Source: RPQK01 sp041946865 (lineage in GTDB: Bacteria; Acidobacteriota; UBA6911; RPQK01). Taken from it: a stretch of 30,245 bases of DNA. Below, piece after piece: positions 15,478-24,161 of this stretch. The position numbers and the translations under genes were made by a program. The first letter of the stretch is position 1. Every line of letters begins with the position of its first letter. Below the pieces are notes generated by a model, which saw only the letters and a program-made list of their open reading frames with translations, made no database searches and was not told the origin of the DNA. The stretch is from positions 1-30,245 of the forward strand of contig JBHGBF010000038.1 of the NCBI GenBank assembly GCA_041946865.1. Reading direction: 5' to 3'.

Positions 15478-18400
15478 TTAAAACGCCTGTCCAATGCTCA
15501 CGAAAAATGCCCCGGCGCTTTCTCCCGGCCTCCGGCTGAATTTCAAACCATAGTCCGCCCGAATCAGGACATAAGGAGTGTGGACCCGAAGCCCCAGTCC
15601 GTAAGCCCCGCGGACCGTGAAGGGAGCGAAGTCGCGGACGTCCGCATAGACGTTGCCCATATCCAGGAAGCCGACCCCGTCGAAAATGCCGAACAACGGG
15701 AAACGGATTTCATGATTCATCACCAATACCGCTTCTCCGCCGGCCGCCTCTCCAATGGCATTGCGGGGGCCCAGCGCGTCCCGCCGGAAGCCACGAATGG
15801 TCGTCTCGCCTCCGGCGAAAAACCGCTCGCTTGGGATCAGCTTCTGTCCTCCCAACCCCTGAGCCAGGCCCACTCGGATGGCGCCCGCGTATACCAGCCG
15901 GGGCTTTTCCACTCCCACCCAGGGAATCAAGGTCGGACGGCGCAGCGGCACATACCGGAAGAACTGACCGTAGTATTTGACGTAACGGAGGTCAGAACCC
16001 AGTAGAGCAGGCGCCCATTCGAACGCCTGCGAGAAAAAAGCGCCTTCGGTCGCGTTCAAAATGTCGTCCCGAGTGTCGCGCGTCAAAGTCGCCGAAAGGG
16101 GAGCCAGATTAAGAGGGGGCAGGTTCAGCGAAAGGTCGCCGGTGTCGGCAATGTCGAAGACGCGAGTCCGCTCAAAGCGGTATCCGTAAGACAGGATGTA
16201 ATGATCCTTAAGGAGCGCCTCCTGCCTGATCGACAGCCCGAGCTTGTCGGTGGTGAAGTTGGCCTCGCGATCGATCTCCCTGGTTCCATAGGCGCTGAAA
16301 GTCGTTTCGAGCGGGAGGTACAGAAGCGACGGCTGGGTAAAGTACGCCCGGGCTTCACGCGCGCGCTGATCGAACCGCCCGCGGAATCCCAGCACCCGCG
16401 CCTTGCCCAGCGAATTCCGGTTGATGATATCCCCAACGACGCCGGCACCCCGCTCGGTGTCGTATGAACCTCCATAGCGGAATTCAAAAGGCTTCACTTC
16501 GCGAACGGCTACGGAAAGCCGCACGGATTGCTGGTTGTCGTCCGGATTCGGATCCGGCTTGATTTCCTCACTGTCAATCTCGACCAGCGCAAACGCCCCT
16601 GTGTCGTACAGGCTGATCCTTGACTGGGCCACCTTCTCCGGGTCGAGGACATCTCCTTCCTTCAGCTCGATCTGGTTGCGAACCAAATGCTCGCTCGTCT
16701 CCTGCTCTCCCTGCACGACGATTTCCCTGATGACCTTCTGGCGGTTCTCTTTAATGTCGAACTCGAGGCCGATGCGGCCTGACTCCGTGTCGGGTTTGGG
16801 GACGTGCGTCACTTCGACGTCGGTGTAGCCCTTTCGGCGATACACCGCCTCTATTGTCTGCACGGAATTGCGCACTCGGCTCACGTCGTACGGCTCGCCG
16901 GCTTTCACGGACAGGACATTCGCCAACTCGCTGTCGCTGTAAACACGGTTACCATTGAAGGTGAACCCACCCAGGCGGTACAGCTTTCCTTCCTCGACTG
17001 GAATCACGACGGTCGCGATTCCAGCCTGAGGGTCCAGTTCATAGGTGATCTGCCTGACCTCGGCTTCGAGGAACGATCTTTGCCCATAGAATTGAGTCAG
17101 GTGTTCCTGAACTCTGCCCGGGTCTGTCCATACCGCTGTTTTCAAATTGGCACGACTAATGAGTTTCTCCAGTTCTTCCGGCTGGATCTGCCTGGCGCCA
17201 GGGAACTGGTACCGCACCTTCTGGAAATGGGACCCAGGCTCGATCTCGAACAGCACTCGTTTCTCGTCCGCGCCTTGCCGGGTAATCTCGTACCGGATCT
17301 TCGGCTGCAGGTAGTTCTGTTTCACAAAATACGCGCGGATGTGCTGTATCGCGTCGTCCGCCCGCTGCGGGTCAAACACTCCGTCGACCCACACTCCAAT
17401 GACCTCTTCCTTCACGCTATCGGGTAACTCGGCGCCTTGGTACGTCAGATCTACCCTGGGCCCCGCTTCGATCTCGACGGTGATGTTGACCTTGCCTGCC
17501 TGTACTTCATGATCCAACCGAACACGCGCCTCCAGGTAGTTGGTGTCCTTGTAGATCTCTCTCAGCCGGTCGAGCCCCTTCCGCACTTCGAAAAAGTCAA
17601 ATTCCTGCCCGGTTTCTACATCGAATTTGTCGGCCAGCACGGAGATGGGGAGGACGGGGTGCCCGGTAAACGAAACCTTTGCAATCTCCGGCTTAGGGCG
17701 TTCGGAGCCTCGGACTTCTCCGGTATTCGGTCCTCCGCCGAGCAGAAGCCGATGGTTGAAATCGAACCGGTACAGGTTCTCGTTGGGTTGGGCCGAGCTG
17801 ACTCTCGCGTTCGTATAATGTGCCAGCCGGGTCTTGAACCGCTCGGTGACATCGTACTCGCCGATGTAGATCTGATCGCTGCTGTCGACCAGGTTCATCG
17901 AGTAAATCAGCTGGAGTCTTTTCGTGATGTCTTCAGCCACGGTCAGCCGCGCTCCAGGATCGGACTCGGTCGCTATCAGCTGGGGTTCAATGCGCACCTG
18001 GCTGAGCCCGGTCGCTTCTTGCAGCCCCGCGCCCAGCTGCCGTCCCACACCCCCGCCCAGAATGGAAAGCGCCTGCTCCTTGGCGACTTCCGTCTCCTGG
18101 CCTCTCAGTTCCTGCAGGCGGCGCCCGGTGATGAGCAGGGCAATAACATCGGGCTCGGGCAGGGGCGGGTTGGAGGTAAACTCGGCCTTCAGATCGTCGG
18201 CCGGACCCGTGATCTGCAACGTCACCTCGTATTCATCGACTTGCGTGCGGGCAGAAACGTCGAGCACCGGTTCTATCCGCGTCTCGTTGACGAAGGTGAT
18301 GCTGCCCCGATCGACCGTGTAGTCCCGTTCCCGAAGATGAATCTGGCCTCCTTCCTCGAGCGAGACACGGCCGGTAACCCCCGGAGTCGCGGGCGTTCCG

Positions 18401-21400
18401 GTGATACGGAGATCGGCCCTGGCCTCAACCTTGGCGAGGTTGTTGTCGAAGATGATCGGCTGCTCCGTATCCAGCTTGATGTTAAGAGCGAGGTTGCTCG
18501 CCTCCGGGGCGGGTTCCTGAACCAGCTGGACCTCCTGCTCTTTCTGAAGCTGGCCGAGCAGCTCGGTCCAGATGCCGACCGAGCGTGTGTAGGCGCCCTC
18601 ATGAACCGCGACCCGGCCGCTCAAGAGCAACCTGTTTTCCTCTGGCGAGGTGAGTTTCAAGTCGGCCGAAAGCCCGGTCCGAAGCCCCTCCGGGTACTCC
18701 AGGAAGAAATCGCTCGCCTTCGCTTCAATCGAGGCATCCCGCACTCCAGGGGGCACATACGTGAGCCCCCCGTTTGCCTGCAGCTGCCCGCCATTGATGT
18801 CTCCGGTCAACTGGGAGATTCCCAGTCGATTCGCGTTCAAGCGCAACCGGCCCCGAAGGCCGTCAATGCGCACATCCGGGTCTTCGACTTGCATCTGCAC
18901 CTGGTTCAACTCCAGGGATCCGTCCAGGACGGGTTTAGACAGCGTGCCCTTCGCCGCCAACTGCAGATTCGTCTCGCCCTCGGCCTGAATCTTGTCGGTG
19001 AAGAGCTCGACCAGGCCGGGGCTGATCTGACCCTGCACCCGAAGGTCGATATTTCCGGGCTGCACGACCTGAACCGCGCCACTGGCCTCGAGATTCGCGC
19101 CCTGCCCGCTCAAGCGCAGCCGGCTGATCGTGGCTCGGCCGTCAGCGAGCGTAATCGCCGTTGGCTCAGCCTGCCGGATCTCCAGTCCTTTGACGTCGAG
19201 CGCCAGCTCGCCGAATCTCACGGTCCCTGTCGCCGCCCGCAGATCGGCTCTGGGTGATTGAGCCTGGATCTCGACTGAAACCTGCCCGCGGGCATCCGGC
19301 GGGAGGGCGGCCACTGATCGCAAGTCGAAATCCCGAATTCCGGCCTCCAGCTCAGCCGACCCTTCCCCTTTCCTGATGGGCAGGTCTCCCGGCAGCATGC
19401 CGTAAGGGACTCTCGCTCGGGCTGTGATGACACCCTTGCCGGCCCGAGCTTGAAGGGTTTCGATCGCCGCGTGTTCCTGCTCAATGCGGGCCGCCAGAGA
19501 AATCCCACTCAGGGGATCGCGCAACTGCGGGGCGCTGACCGAGCCGTTATCGAGGCGGACATCCAGGTCGGGCGCCAGCTCCTCCAAGCTGCCCTTTACA
19601 TCCCCTTGGATCGTCAAACGGCCGGTGGCCTTAATCCCGCTTTCCGGCGCCAACAGGCTGCTGACGTTACCCAGATCGAGGTTGGCGGCAAGCGTCACCG
19701 CCCCGGGTTCGGCCTCCGGTTTGATCGGGATTGATCCTCGCAGCTCGACCGACGAAGGGTCGGAAACCAGCCTGACCGAATCCAGGCTGACCCGCCGGTT
19801 CGCGTATCCAATGGTCATCGGCCCTTGGCTGCGTATGGTCTGCCCCCTGGTGGTCATGCTCAAGTTCTGGACCTTGGCGGTTACCTCGGCGTCTTGCAGC
19901 TCGCCGAGCAGGCCTGCGCCCGAGATCTCGGCTTGCAGGTGACCTTCAGGCACATTCTTCGCCGGCAAAGGAAGAACCGAGAAGTCGGTCCCTTGGAATC
20001 TGGCCGTGAACTTAACAGGGTGCGGCTCCTCGACGCCGACGCTGCCGTCCAGGGCAAGATTGAACCTCGGCGCCGACGCTCTCAAAGTCGCCTCTCGATT
20101 CTGTGCCTGGACAACGGCCTCGATGTTTCCAAGCACATCCTCGCCGTACCGCAGATTCCGGCCGTTAAGCTGCAGCCGGCCTGCAGGGTCGGCGATCGTC
20201 CCCCGGCCCGCACCTGTCAGGCTGAGAACACCCGCAAAAACACGGTCCCCCAGTTGGAGCGAAGTCAGCTCAAACCTCGGCGCTTGCGCCTTTAGCTCGT
20301 AGGATTCGTTGTCGAGGTGATAGCGCGCATCAAGATCCAGCCTTCCCTGGTTTCCCGGCTTCTCGAGAGACAAACGACTGACCAGCGTCCGGTTCTGAAG
20401 TGTGGCCTCCGCAGACAGCGCGCCAAACGCCTCGCCATACGCCCCAAGCTCAGAAGCGTCCAGGTGAGCCGTTATTTCGGGATTATCCACTGTCCCTTTC
20501 GCGCCCGCCAGGAGCTTGAACCTTCCCGTGACCGGCGGCGGTTTTTCCAAGGCCAGGAACAGGCTCTGAATCGAACCGTTATCGAGACGAGCGTTCAGGT
20601 CCAGTCTTGGATCGGACGATTGAAGCCGCGACACGGTCCCGCCGACGAGCAGTTCTTGATCTCGCCACGCTACAACCCCCCGATCGACGTCCAAGCGGTC
20701 GGCCCGGTAGTTAGCAGCGAGCTCGAGCGACACATCCTCGAGTTTGCCGACCTTGGTTGACGGGGCCCGCACCTCGGCGCTCGCGGTCGGTTGCTGCAAA
20801 GTCCCGCCCAGCCGGGCATTGAGTTGTGCAGGTCCGGACACTTCGGTTCCAAGCAAAGGGCCTGACTGTCCCAGGAAGCGGGCCAGTCCGGTGGTCAGGC
20901 GCAGCAGGTCGGCAATCTGGACCGAGACTCGCCCGGACACACGTCCACTGGGTTTTTGCCCGAGATTGGAGAGGGAGGAAACGCGGATGTCTGCATTCAG
21001 GGCGGCGCCGATAGTCTCGGCTTCACTCAGCCGGACATACGCCTGCCCCCCTTCCTTCCTGACAACCACCGATCCGCTCAGCGGCAGGGTGTCCCGGCTG
21101 GCCTGGCGTGAAGTCCCGGCCAGCTGAAAGTCAGCCCGGACGTCGGCTGCATCCAGGTCGTCCAATGCCCAGGCCGCCTCAACGCGGCCTCTCACCTGAC
21201 TCGCGATTCGGACTCCGATATCCAGGCCTCTCATCAGCCCTCCCAGATCGAGCCGGGAAGCATTAAGAAAGACGGTGTTCTGCCCTGCCCCCTCGGTGGA
21301 CAGGCTGGCCTGCCCCCGAAGCTCGGCTTCGGGAGACCGGACCGAGAGGTCGGACAGCATCAGCCGCTTTTGTGCCATGTCCCACAGCACCCGGCTGGAA

Positions 21401-22335
21401 AAGCTCACCTGCTCAAGAGCACGAAAAGAGACGTTCTGACCGGTCACCCGACCAGACACCTCGAGGGTGTCGAGGGTATTCCGAACCTCCCCGTCCCACT
21501 CTACGCGACCAGCCACCGGTGGACTGACTCCTGCCAGAGCCGAAGCCCGCGCCAAATCGCCGTGTGCCGACACTTTGAGCCCTAGATTGGGCTTTCCCAA
21601 ATCGTCGACCGTCCCCTGCACCTGGATACTTGCGGTGGGGTTCGTCACCCCCAGGTGGTGGACAACTACCTTCTCGAGGTTACTCGGCACTGCCGCCTGC
21701 AGGCTGATATGGCTGCTCGGGATTTCCCTATCCTTCTGTTCGACGAGGCCGTCCGCGTCCAGCTTGATTTCGTGGTTTAGCGTCGACCAGGCGCCGTCGA
21801 TGCGCATCCGCCAGTTTCCGAGACGGGCCTGAAGGCCGGTTCGATCGTCGCGGAACAGAAATGAGCCATTCCCCAAGCGTAGAGACTTGACTAAAAAGTC
21901 GGGCAAGCCGCCCGACTTTTCCTCAACATCCCGCGGGCTGACCGGAATGTTTCTGCGGCCGTCTTTGAGGATCACAATTCGCACTTCCGGCGAGTCGATT
22001 CGCGCTTCCTCGATCTGGAGGAAGCCGCGCAGCACCAGACTCATCAGGCTGAGATCGACGTACATCCGATCAGCGGTGAGGATGGGAGGGAGATCAGGGG
22101 AGGCACGGGACGTGAGTCGCGCTTCTCGAAGGCTGACCGCCAGGTCGAACAGGTTGTATCGTATCTCTTCGGTGTCCAGGCGGATCCCCTGGTTGGCGAA
22201 AAGGTAGTCCTGCAGCCAACTCAGAACCCGCTTACGTCCCGGGCCGGTGTGCAAGAAGCCGATACCAAGAACCACCGTCAGGAACACAAAAAGCGTCAGG
22301 GCCAGAAGAACCTTGGCCCTCCAGTCTCTTTTCAT
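15478..22335 (-). CDS. TamB-Omp85 fusion: inner-membrane TamB joined to a five-POTRA outer-membrane barrel
   Basis: A single 2285-residue frame. Residues 8-27 are a hydrophobic anchor after MKRDWRAK. Residues 30-1540 are a long AsmA/TamB-like repeat of amphipathic beta strands; the TamB C-terminal domain shows LPEPDVIALLITGR (about 1390) and LGGGVGRQLGAGLQEATG. After a short Gly/Pro linker, five POTRA domains of about 80 residues run from 1547 to 1950, starting KPEIAKVSFTGHP. A 16-strand-size Omp85 barrel fills 1952-2285, with the lid-loop motif TIRGF (about 2178) in ERFFAGGETTIRGFRRD and a terminal Phe. In E. coli, TamA and TamB are separate and together insert outer-membrane proteins or move lipids. 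The ATG at 22335 has GGAG about six bases upstream. No stop, frameshift or internal start marks the junction. Domain identity is firm; the fused state of the mature protein is inferred. Confidence 0.93.
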   Translation of the reverse strand: MKRDWRAKVLLALTLFVFLTVVLGIGFLHTGPGRKRVLSWLQDYLFANQGIRLDTEEIRYNLFDLAVSLREARLTSRASPDLPPILTADRMYVDLSLMSLVLRGFLQIEEARIDSPEVRIVILKDGRRNIPVSPRDVEEKSGGLPDFLVKSLRLGNGSFLFRDDRTGLQARLGNWRMRIDGAWSTLNHEIKLDADGLVEQKDREIPSSHISLQAAVPSNLEKVVVHHLGVTNPTASIQVQGTVDDLGKPNLGLKVSAHGDLARASALAGVSPPVAGRVEWDGEVRNTLDTLEVSGRVTGQNVSFRALEQVSFSSRVLWDMAQKRLMLSDLSVRSPEAELRGQASLSTEGAGQNTVFLNASRLDLGGLMRGLDIGVRIASQVRGRVEAAWALDDLDAADVRADFQLAGTSRQASRDTLPLSGSVVVRKEGGQAYVRLSEAETIGAALNADIRVSSLSNLGQKPSGRVSGRVSVQIADLLRLTTGLARFLGQSGPLLGTEVSGPAQLNARLGGTLQQPTASAEVRAPSTKVGKLEDVSLELAANYRADRLDVDRGVVAWRDQELLVGGTVSRLQSSDPRLDLNARLDNGSIQSLFLALEKPPPVTGRFKLLAGAKGTVDNPEITAHLDASELGAYGEAFGALSAEATLQNRTLVSRLSLEKPGNQGRLDLDARYHLDNESYELKAQAPRFELTSLQLGDRVFAGVLSLTGAGRGTIADPAGRLQLNGRNLRYGEDVLGNIEAVVQAQNREATLRASAPRFNLALDGSVGVEEPHPVKFTARFQGTDFSVLPLPAKNVPEGHLQAEISGAGLLGELQDAEVTAKVQNLSMTTRGQTIRSQGPMTIGYANRRVSLDSVRLVSDPSSVELRGSIPIKPEAEPGAVTLAANLDLGNVSSLLAPESGIKATGRLTIQGDVKGSLEELAPDLDVRLDNGSVSAPQLRDPLSGISLAARIEQEHAAIETLQARAGKGVITARARVPYGMLPGDLPIRKGEGSAELEAGIRDFDLRSVAALPPDARGQVSVEIQAQSPRADLRAATGTVRFGELALDVKGLEIRQAEPTAITLADGRATISRLRLSGQGANLEASGAVQVVQPGNIDLRVQGQISPGLVELFTDKIQAEGETNLQLAAKGTLSKPVLDGSLELNQVQMQVEDPDVRIDGLRGRLRLNANRLGISQLTGDINGGQLQANGGLTYVPPGVRDASIEAKASDFFLEYPEGLRTGLSADLKLTSPEENRLLLSGRVAVHEGAYTRSVGIWTELLGQLQKEQEVQLVQEPAPEASNLALNIKLDTEQPIIFDNNLAKVEARADLRITGTPATPGVTGRVSLEEGGQIHLRERDYTVDRGSITFVNETRIEPVLDVSARTQVDEYEVTLQITGPADDLKAEFTSNPPLPEPDVIALLITGRRLQELRGQETEVAKEQALSILGGGVGRQLGAGLQEATGLSQVRIEPQLIATESDPGARLTVAEDITKRLQLIYSMNLVDSSDQIYIGEYDVTERFKTRLAHYTNARVSSAQPNENLYRFDFNHRLLLGGGPNTGEVRGSERPKPEIAKVSFTGHPVLPISVLADKFDVETGQEFDFFEVRKGLDRLREIYKDTNYLEARVRLDHEVQAGKVNITVEIEAGPRVDLTYQGAELPDSVKEEVIGVWVDGVFDPQRADDAIQHIRAYFVKQNYLQPKIRYEITRQGADEKRVLFEIEPGSHFQKVRYQFPGARQIQPEELEKLISRANLKTAVWTDPGRVQEHLTQFYGQRSFLEAEVRQITYELDPQAGIATVVIPVEEGKLYRLGGFTFNGNRVYSDSELANVLSVKAGEPYDVSRVRNSVQTIEAVYRRKGYTDVEVTHVPKPDTESGRIGLEFDIKENRQKVIREIVVQGEQETSEHLVRNQIELKEGDVLDPEKVAQSRISLYDTGAFALVEIDSEEIKPDPNPDDNQQSVRLSVAVREVKPFEFRYGGSYDTERGAGVVGDIINRNSLGKARVLGFRGRFDQRAREARAYFTQPSLLYLPLETTFSAYGTREIDREANFTTDKLGLSIRQEALLKDHYILSYGYRFERTRVFDIADTGDLSLNLPPLNLAPLSATLTRDTRDDILNATEGAFFSQAFEWAPALLGSDLRYVKYYGQFFRYVPLRRPTLIPWVGVEKPRLVYAGAIRVGLAQGLGGQKLIPSERFFAGGETTIRGFRRDALGPRNAIGEAAGGEAVLVMNHEIRFPLFGIFDGVGFLDMGNVYADVRDFAPFTVRGAYGLGLRVHTPYVLIRADYGLKFSRRPGESAGAFFVSIGQAF

Positions 22336-22442
22336 TGAGATCTCCAGAGCGAGTCCTGGGAGTCCCGGCCTGCTATCGTGGTGCGGAACGGACGGAAGGA
22401 ACAGCGAACAAACGAGAACCGCCAAGATTCAGGCTTTCTTCA

Positions 22443-22448
22443 ATTATA
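22443..22448 (-). promoter_or_regulatory. Possible -10 box for the TamB-Omp85 gene
   Basis: Read on the minus strand this is a perfect TATAAT, about 108 bases before the start codon. The bases 17 positions upstream do not resemble a -35 box, so support is partial. Confidence 0.35.
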
Positions 22449-22557
22449 TGGTTGATGAACAGATGAGGCATAGAAAGTGCAAAAGGGACCAACTTTCTGG
22501 AGAGACCTTCAGTCTAAGGGAATGACGTAAGAACCCTCACACCGGCTGATCCCCGGG

Positions 22558-22587
22558 AAAGGCGTCCCTCGTGGGGCGCCTTTTTTT
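22558..22587 (+). terminator. Intrinsic terminator with no upstream gene on its strand
   Basis: AAAGGCGTCCC (22558-22568) pairs with GGGGCGCCTTT (22573-22583) around a TCGT loop, including one G-T pair. T continues to 22587, seven T in total. On the minus strand only three T follow the stem, so it points rightward. Confidence 0.7.
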
Positions 22588-22594
22588 GTTCTGA

Positions 22595-22639
22595 GTGACA
22601 GGGTGACGGCGGTGACACGGTGACACGGCGACGGGTGAC
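22595..22639. repeat. Octamer repeat cluster 2, inverse orientation (GTGACAGG-like)
   Basis: GTGAC occurs at 22595, 22603, 22612, 22620 and 22635. GTGACAGGGTGAC at 22595-22607 is the reverse complement of a stretch in the cluster at 22757-22788, so the two can pair across about 150 bases. Confidence 0.7.
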
Positions 22640-22756
22640 GGCGCTTGAGTCGTATCCCTGCATCGCTCTATCCTCCGTCAGTTAAACCGGTGTATCGAGG
22701 GGTAGTTATTGAGTCGAAACAGCATGCCAAATTGCTGAACTTGACACACACAACTC

Positions 22757-22788
22757 GTCACCCTGTCACCTTGTCACCCTGTCACCTC
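22757..22788. repeat. Octamer repeat cluster 3, four tandem GTCACCCT units
   Basis: Four units start exactly eight bases apart at 22757, 22765, 22773 and 22781: GTCACCCT, GTCACCTT, GTCACCCT, GTCACCTC. The same unit occurs at 3718-3752. The cluster lies 50 bases after the M50 protease stop. Confidence 0.75.
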
Positions 22789-22837
22789 CATCGGGGCTTG
22801 GCTGACGGGCATGATCGGGGAAAACAAGCAGCGGCTA

Positions 22838-23941
22838 TCAGGCGACCGCGCGGCGGTATTGCTTGGAAGCGGCCAGTGCTCCCTGGATCATCATGAACTC
22901 ACCGAAGTTCTCGCTGGTCAGCAGTCCGACGAGGTTACCGTCTCTAAGGACCGGTATCGTGTTGCAGGCACACTCGTTCAGGCGGGCCAGAGCGACCTCG
23001 AGCATTTCGAAGGCATCAACCACAGCGAAGTTGTGGCGCATGACGTCGGCAACCGGCGTCCCCAGCGGCTTCTGAGCCAAAGCCTTGACCAATTCCGTAC
23101 GGGTCAGGACACCGGCCAGGCGACCACGCTCCGTAACCGGAAAGTCCTGCTGCGCGCCGGCCAGTATCATGTCGACGGCACGGCCCAGACTGTCTGACGT
23201 TTCCAACACTCGGAACTCGGTTTGCATGGCCTGGCTTACAGGGATCCCGGCAAGCGAGGTTCGCATCTCGACCAGGCTGGCTTCCTGGGCGGCCCCGATC
23301 CAGACAAAAAACGCGACAAAGATCAGAAACGGATTGGCCAGGAACCCGACCAGGCCGAACAGGAGGGCCATCGCCTGCCCGATCGTGGCCGCCAGTTGCG
23401 TCGATCGGACATAGCTCAGCCTGGTGGCCAGCAGAGCCCGCAGGACCCGACCGCCGTCCATGGGAAACGCCGGCAACAGGTTAAAGGCCACCAGAAACAC
23501 GTTGAGCAGCATCAGTCTCTCGACGAAAGACCCTTGCGAGATGCTCACGTCCCCGAGCGCCTGCCAGGAACCTGTGACATACTGGACGAGGAACAGCGTT
23601 CCGGCGATAGCGACGTTGACAGCCGGACCTGCCAGCGCAACCCATAGTTCTTCACGCGGGTCGTCCGGCATCCTCTCGAGCCTTGCCACACCGCCGATGG
23701 GCAGCAGTGTGATGTCGCGCGTCTTGATTCGGTAGCGCCGAGCTGTGAGCGCGTGACCGAGCTCATGGAGCACCACGCAGGCAAAGAGCGCCAGGACGAA
23801 CACGATCCCCGCCAAAGCGGCGCCGAACGACTGTCCTCGAAGCCAGTGGGAAAGTGCAACCCACACAATAATAAGGACGAAAGTGGCGTGAATATAGACG
23901 GGAATTCCAAACAGTGAGCCGATTCTCCAGGACCATCTCAT
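22838..23941 (-). CDS. Site-2 protease family (M50) membrane metalloprotease with two CBS domains
   Basis: Predicted inner-membrane zinc protease that cuts substrates within or near the membrane, 367 residues. The zinc motif HELGH is at 59-63 within FACVVLHELGHALTARRY, and the third-ligand motif NLLPAFPMDGGRVLRA carries Asp162. The N-terminal segment and several hydrophobic stretches up to about residue 225 form the six-helix type core. Two CBS domains, which usually bind adenine nucleotides, cover about 240-360 (ISVSQAM-like IPVSQAM, then TPVADVM). This layout matches the SpoIVFB-like M50 group with a C-terminal CBS pair. The ATG at 23941 is preferred; its ribosome binding site is weak, and a TTG at 23971 would add 10 residues. 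Target proteins are unknown. Gene is divergent from the pair at 24162. Confidence 0.92.
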   Translation of the reverse strand: MRWSWRIGSLFGIPVYIHATFVLIIVWVALSHWLRGQSFGAALAGIVFVLALFACVVLHELGHALTARRYRIKTRDITLLPIGGVARLERMPDDPREELWVALAGPAVNVAIAGTLFLVQYVTGSWQALGDVSISQGSFVERLMLLNVFLVAFNLLPAFPMDGGRVLRALLATRLSYVRSTQLAATIGQAMALLFGLVGFLANPFLIFVAFFVWIGAAQEASLVEMRTSLAGIPVSQAMQTEFRVLETSDSLGRAVDMILAGAQQDFPVTERGRLAGVLTRTELVKALAQKPLGTPVADVMRHNFAVVDAFEMLEVALARLNECACNTIPVLRDGNLVGLLTSENFGEFMMIQGALAASKQYRRAVA

Positions 23942-24161
23942 AGACAATGACTCGGGGAAGAGGGTTAGCAAATATAAGGATTACGCCTTTGTAACCCTAG
24001 CTTAAGAGATGCCGTTGGACACCCAAGGTTTCGAAGTGGGGTCCAGGGCCAGGGCTCGCGCCGGGCCTGAAGTGGACGAGTTCGCGCTCTTCCGGTACTT
24101 GCAAGCACCGCGCCGCTGAACTGTCGCACCCTAACCTCGATCTATCAAGTGGAGGAAACGC

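Larger units (their letters stand above)
22440..22587 (+). ncRNA. Candidate small plus-strand RNA ending in an intrinsic terminator
   Basis: A strong plus-strand terminator (22558-22587) lies between two minus-strand genes, so something transcribed rightward should end here. Upstream are a perfect stem AGAAAGT/ACTTTCT (22472-22478 with 22492-22498), a CCTT/AAGG stem near 22506-22519 and CCGG/CCGG near 22542-22556. A 25-codon frame from the ATG at 22448 to 22525 is also present but has no ribosome binding site. No known riboswitch class fits what I can see, and no clear plus-strand promoter is visible. Confidence 0.25.
22336..22837. other. Intergenic region upstream of the TamB-Omp85 gene
   Basis: About 500 bases without a supported gene. 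It contains a possible minus-strand -10 box, a plus-strand stem-loop stretch ending in a strong intrinsic terminator, and two opposed clusters of an octamer repeat, each listed separately. Confidence 0.6.

Noticed and set aside
17437..19257. A 606-codon open frame on the plus strand inside the TamB part of the fusion gene
   Set aside because: It lies wholly antisense to a well-supported gene, shows no family motif, and such long antisense frames are expected in GC-rich coding DNA.
22757..22788. Tandem repeats as a CRISPR array
   Set aside because: Units are only eight bases with no spacers, and no cas genes are in the window.
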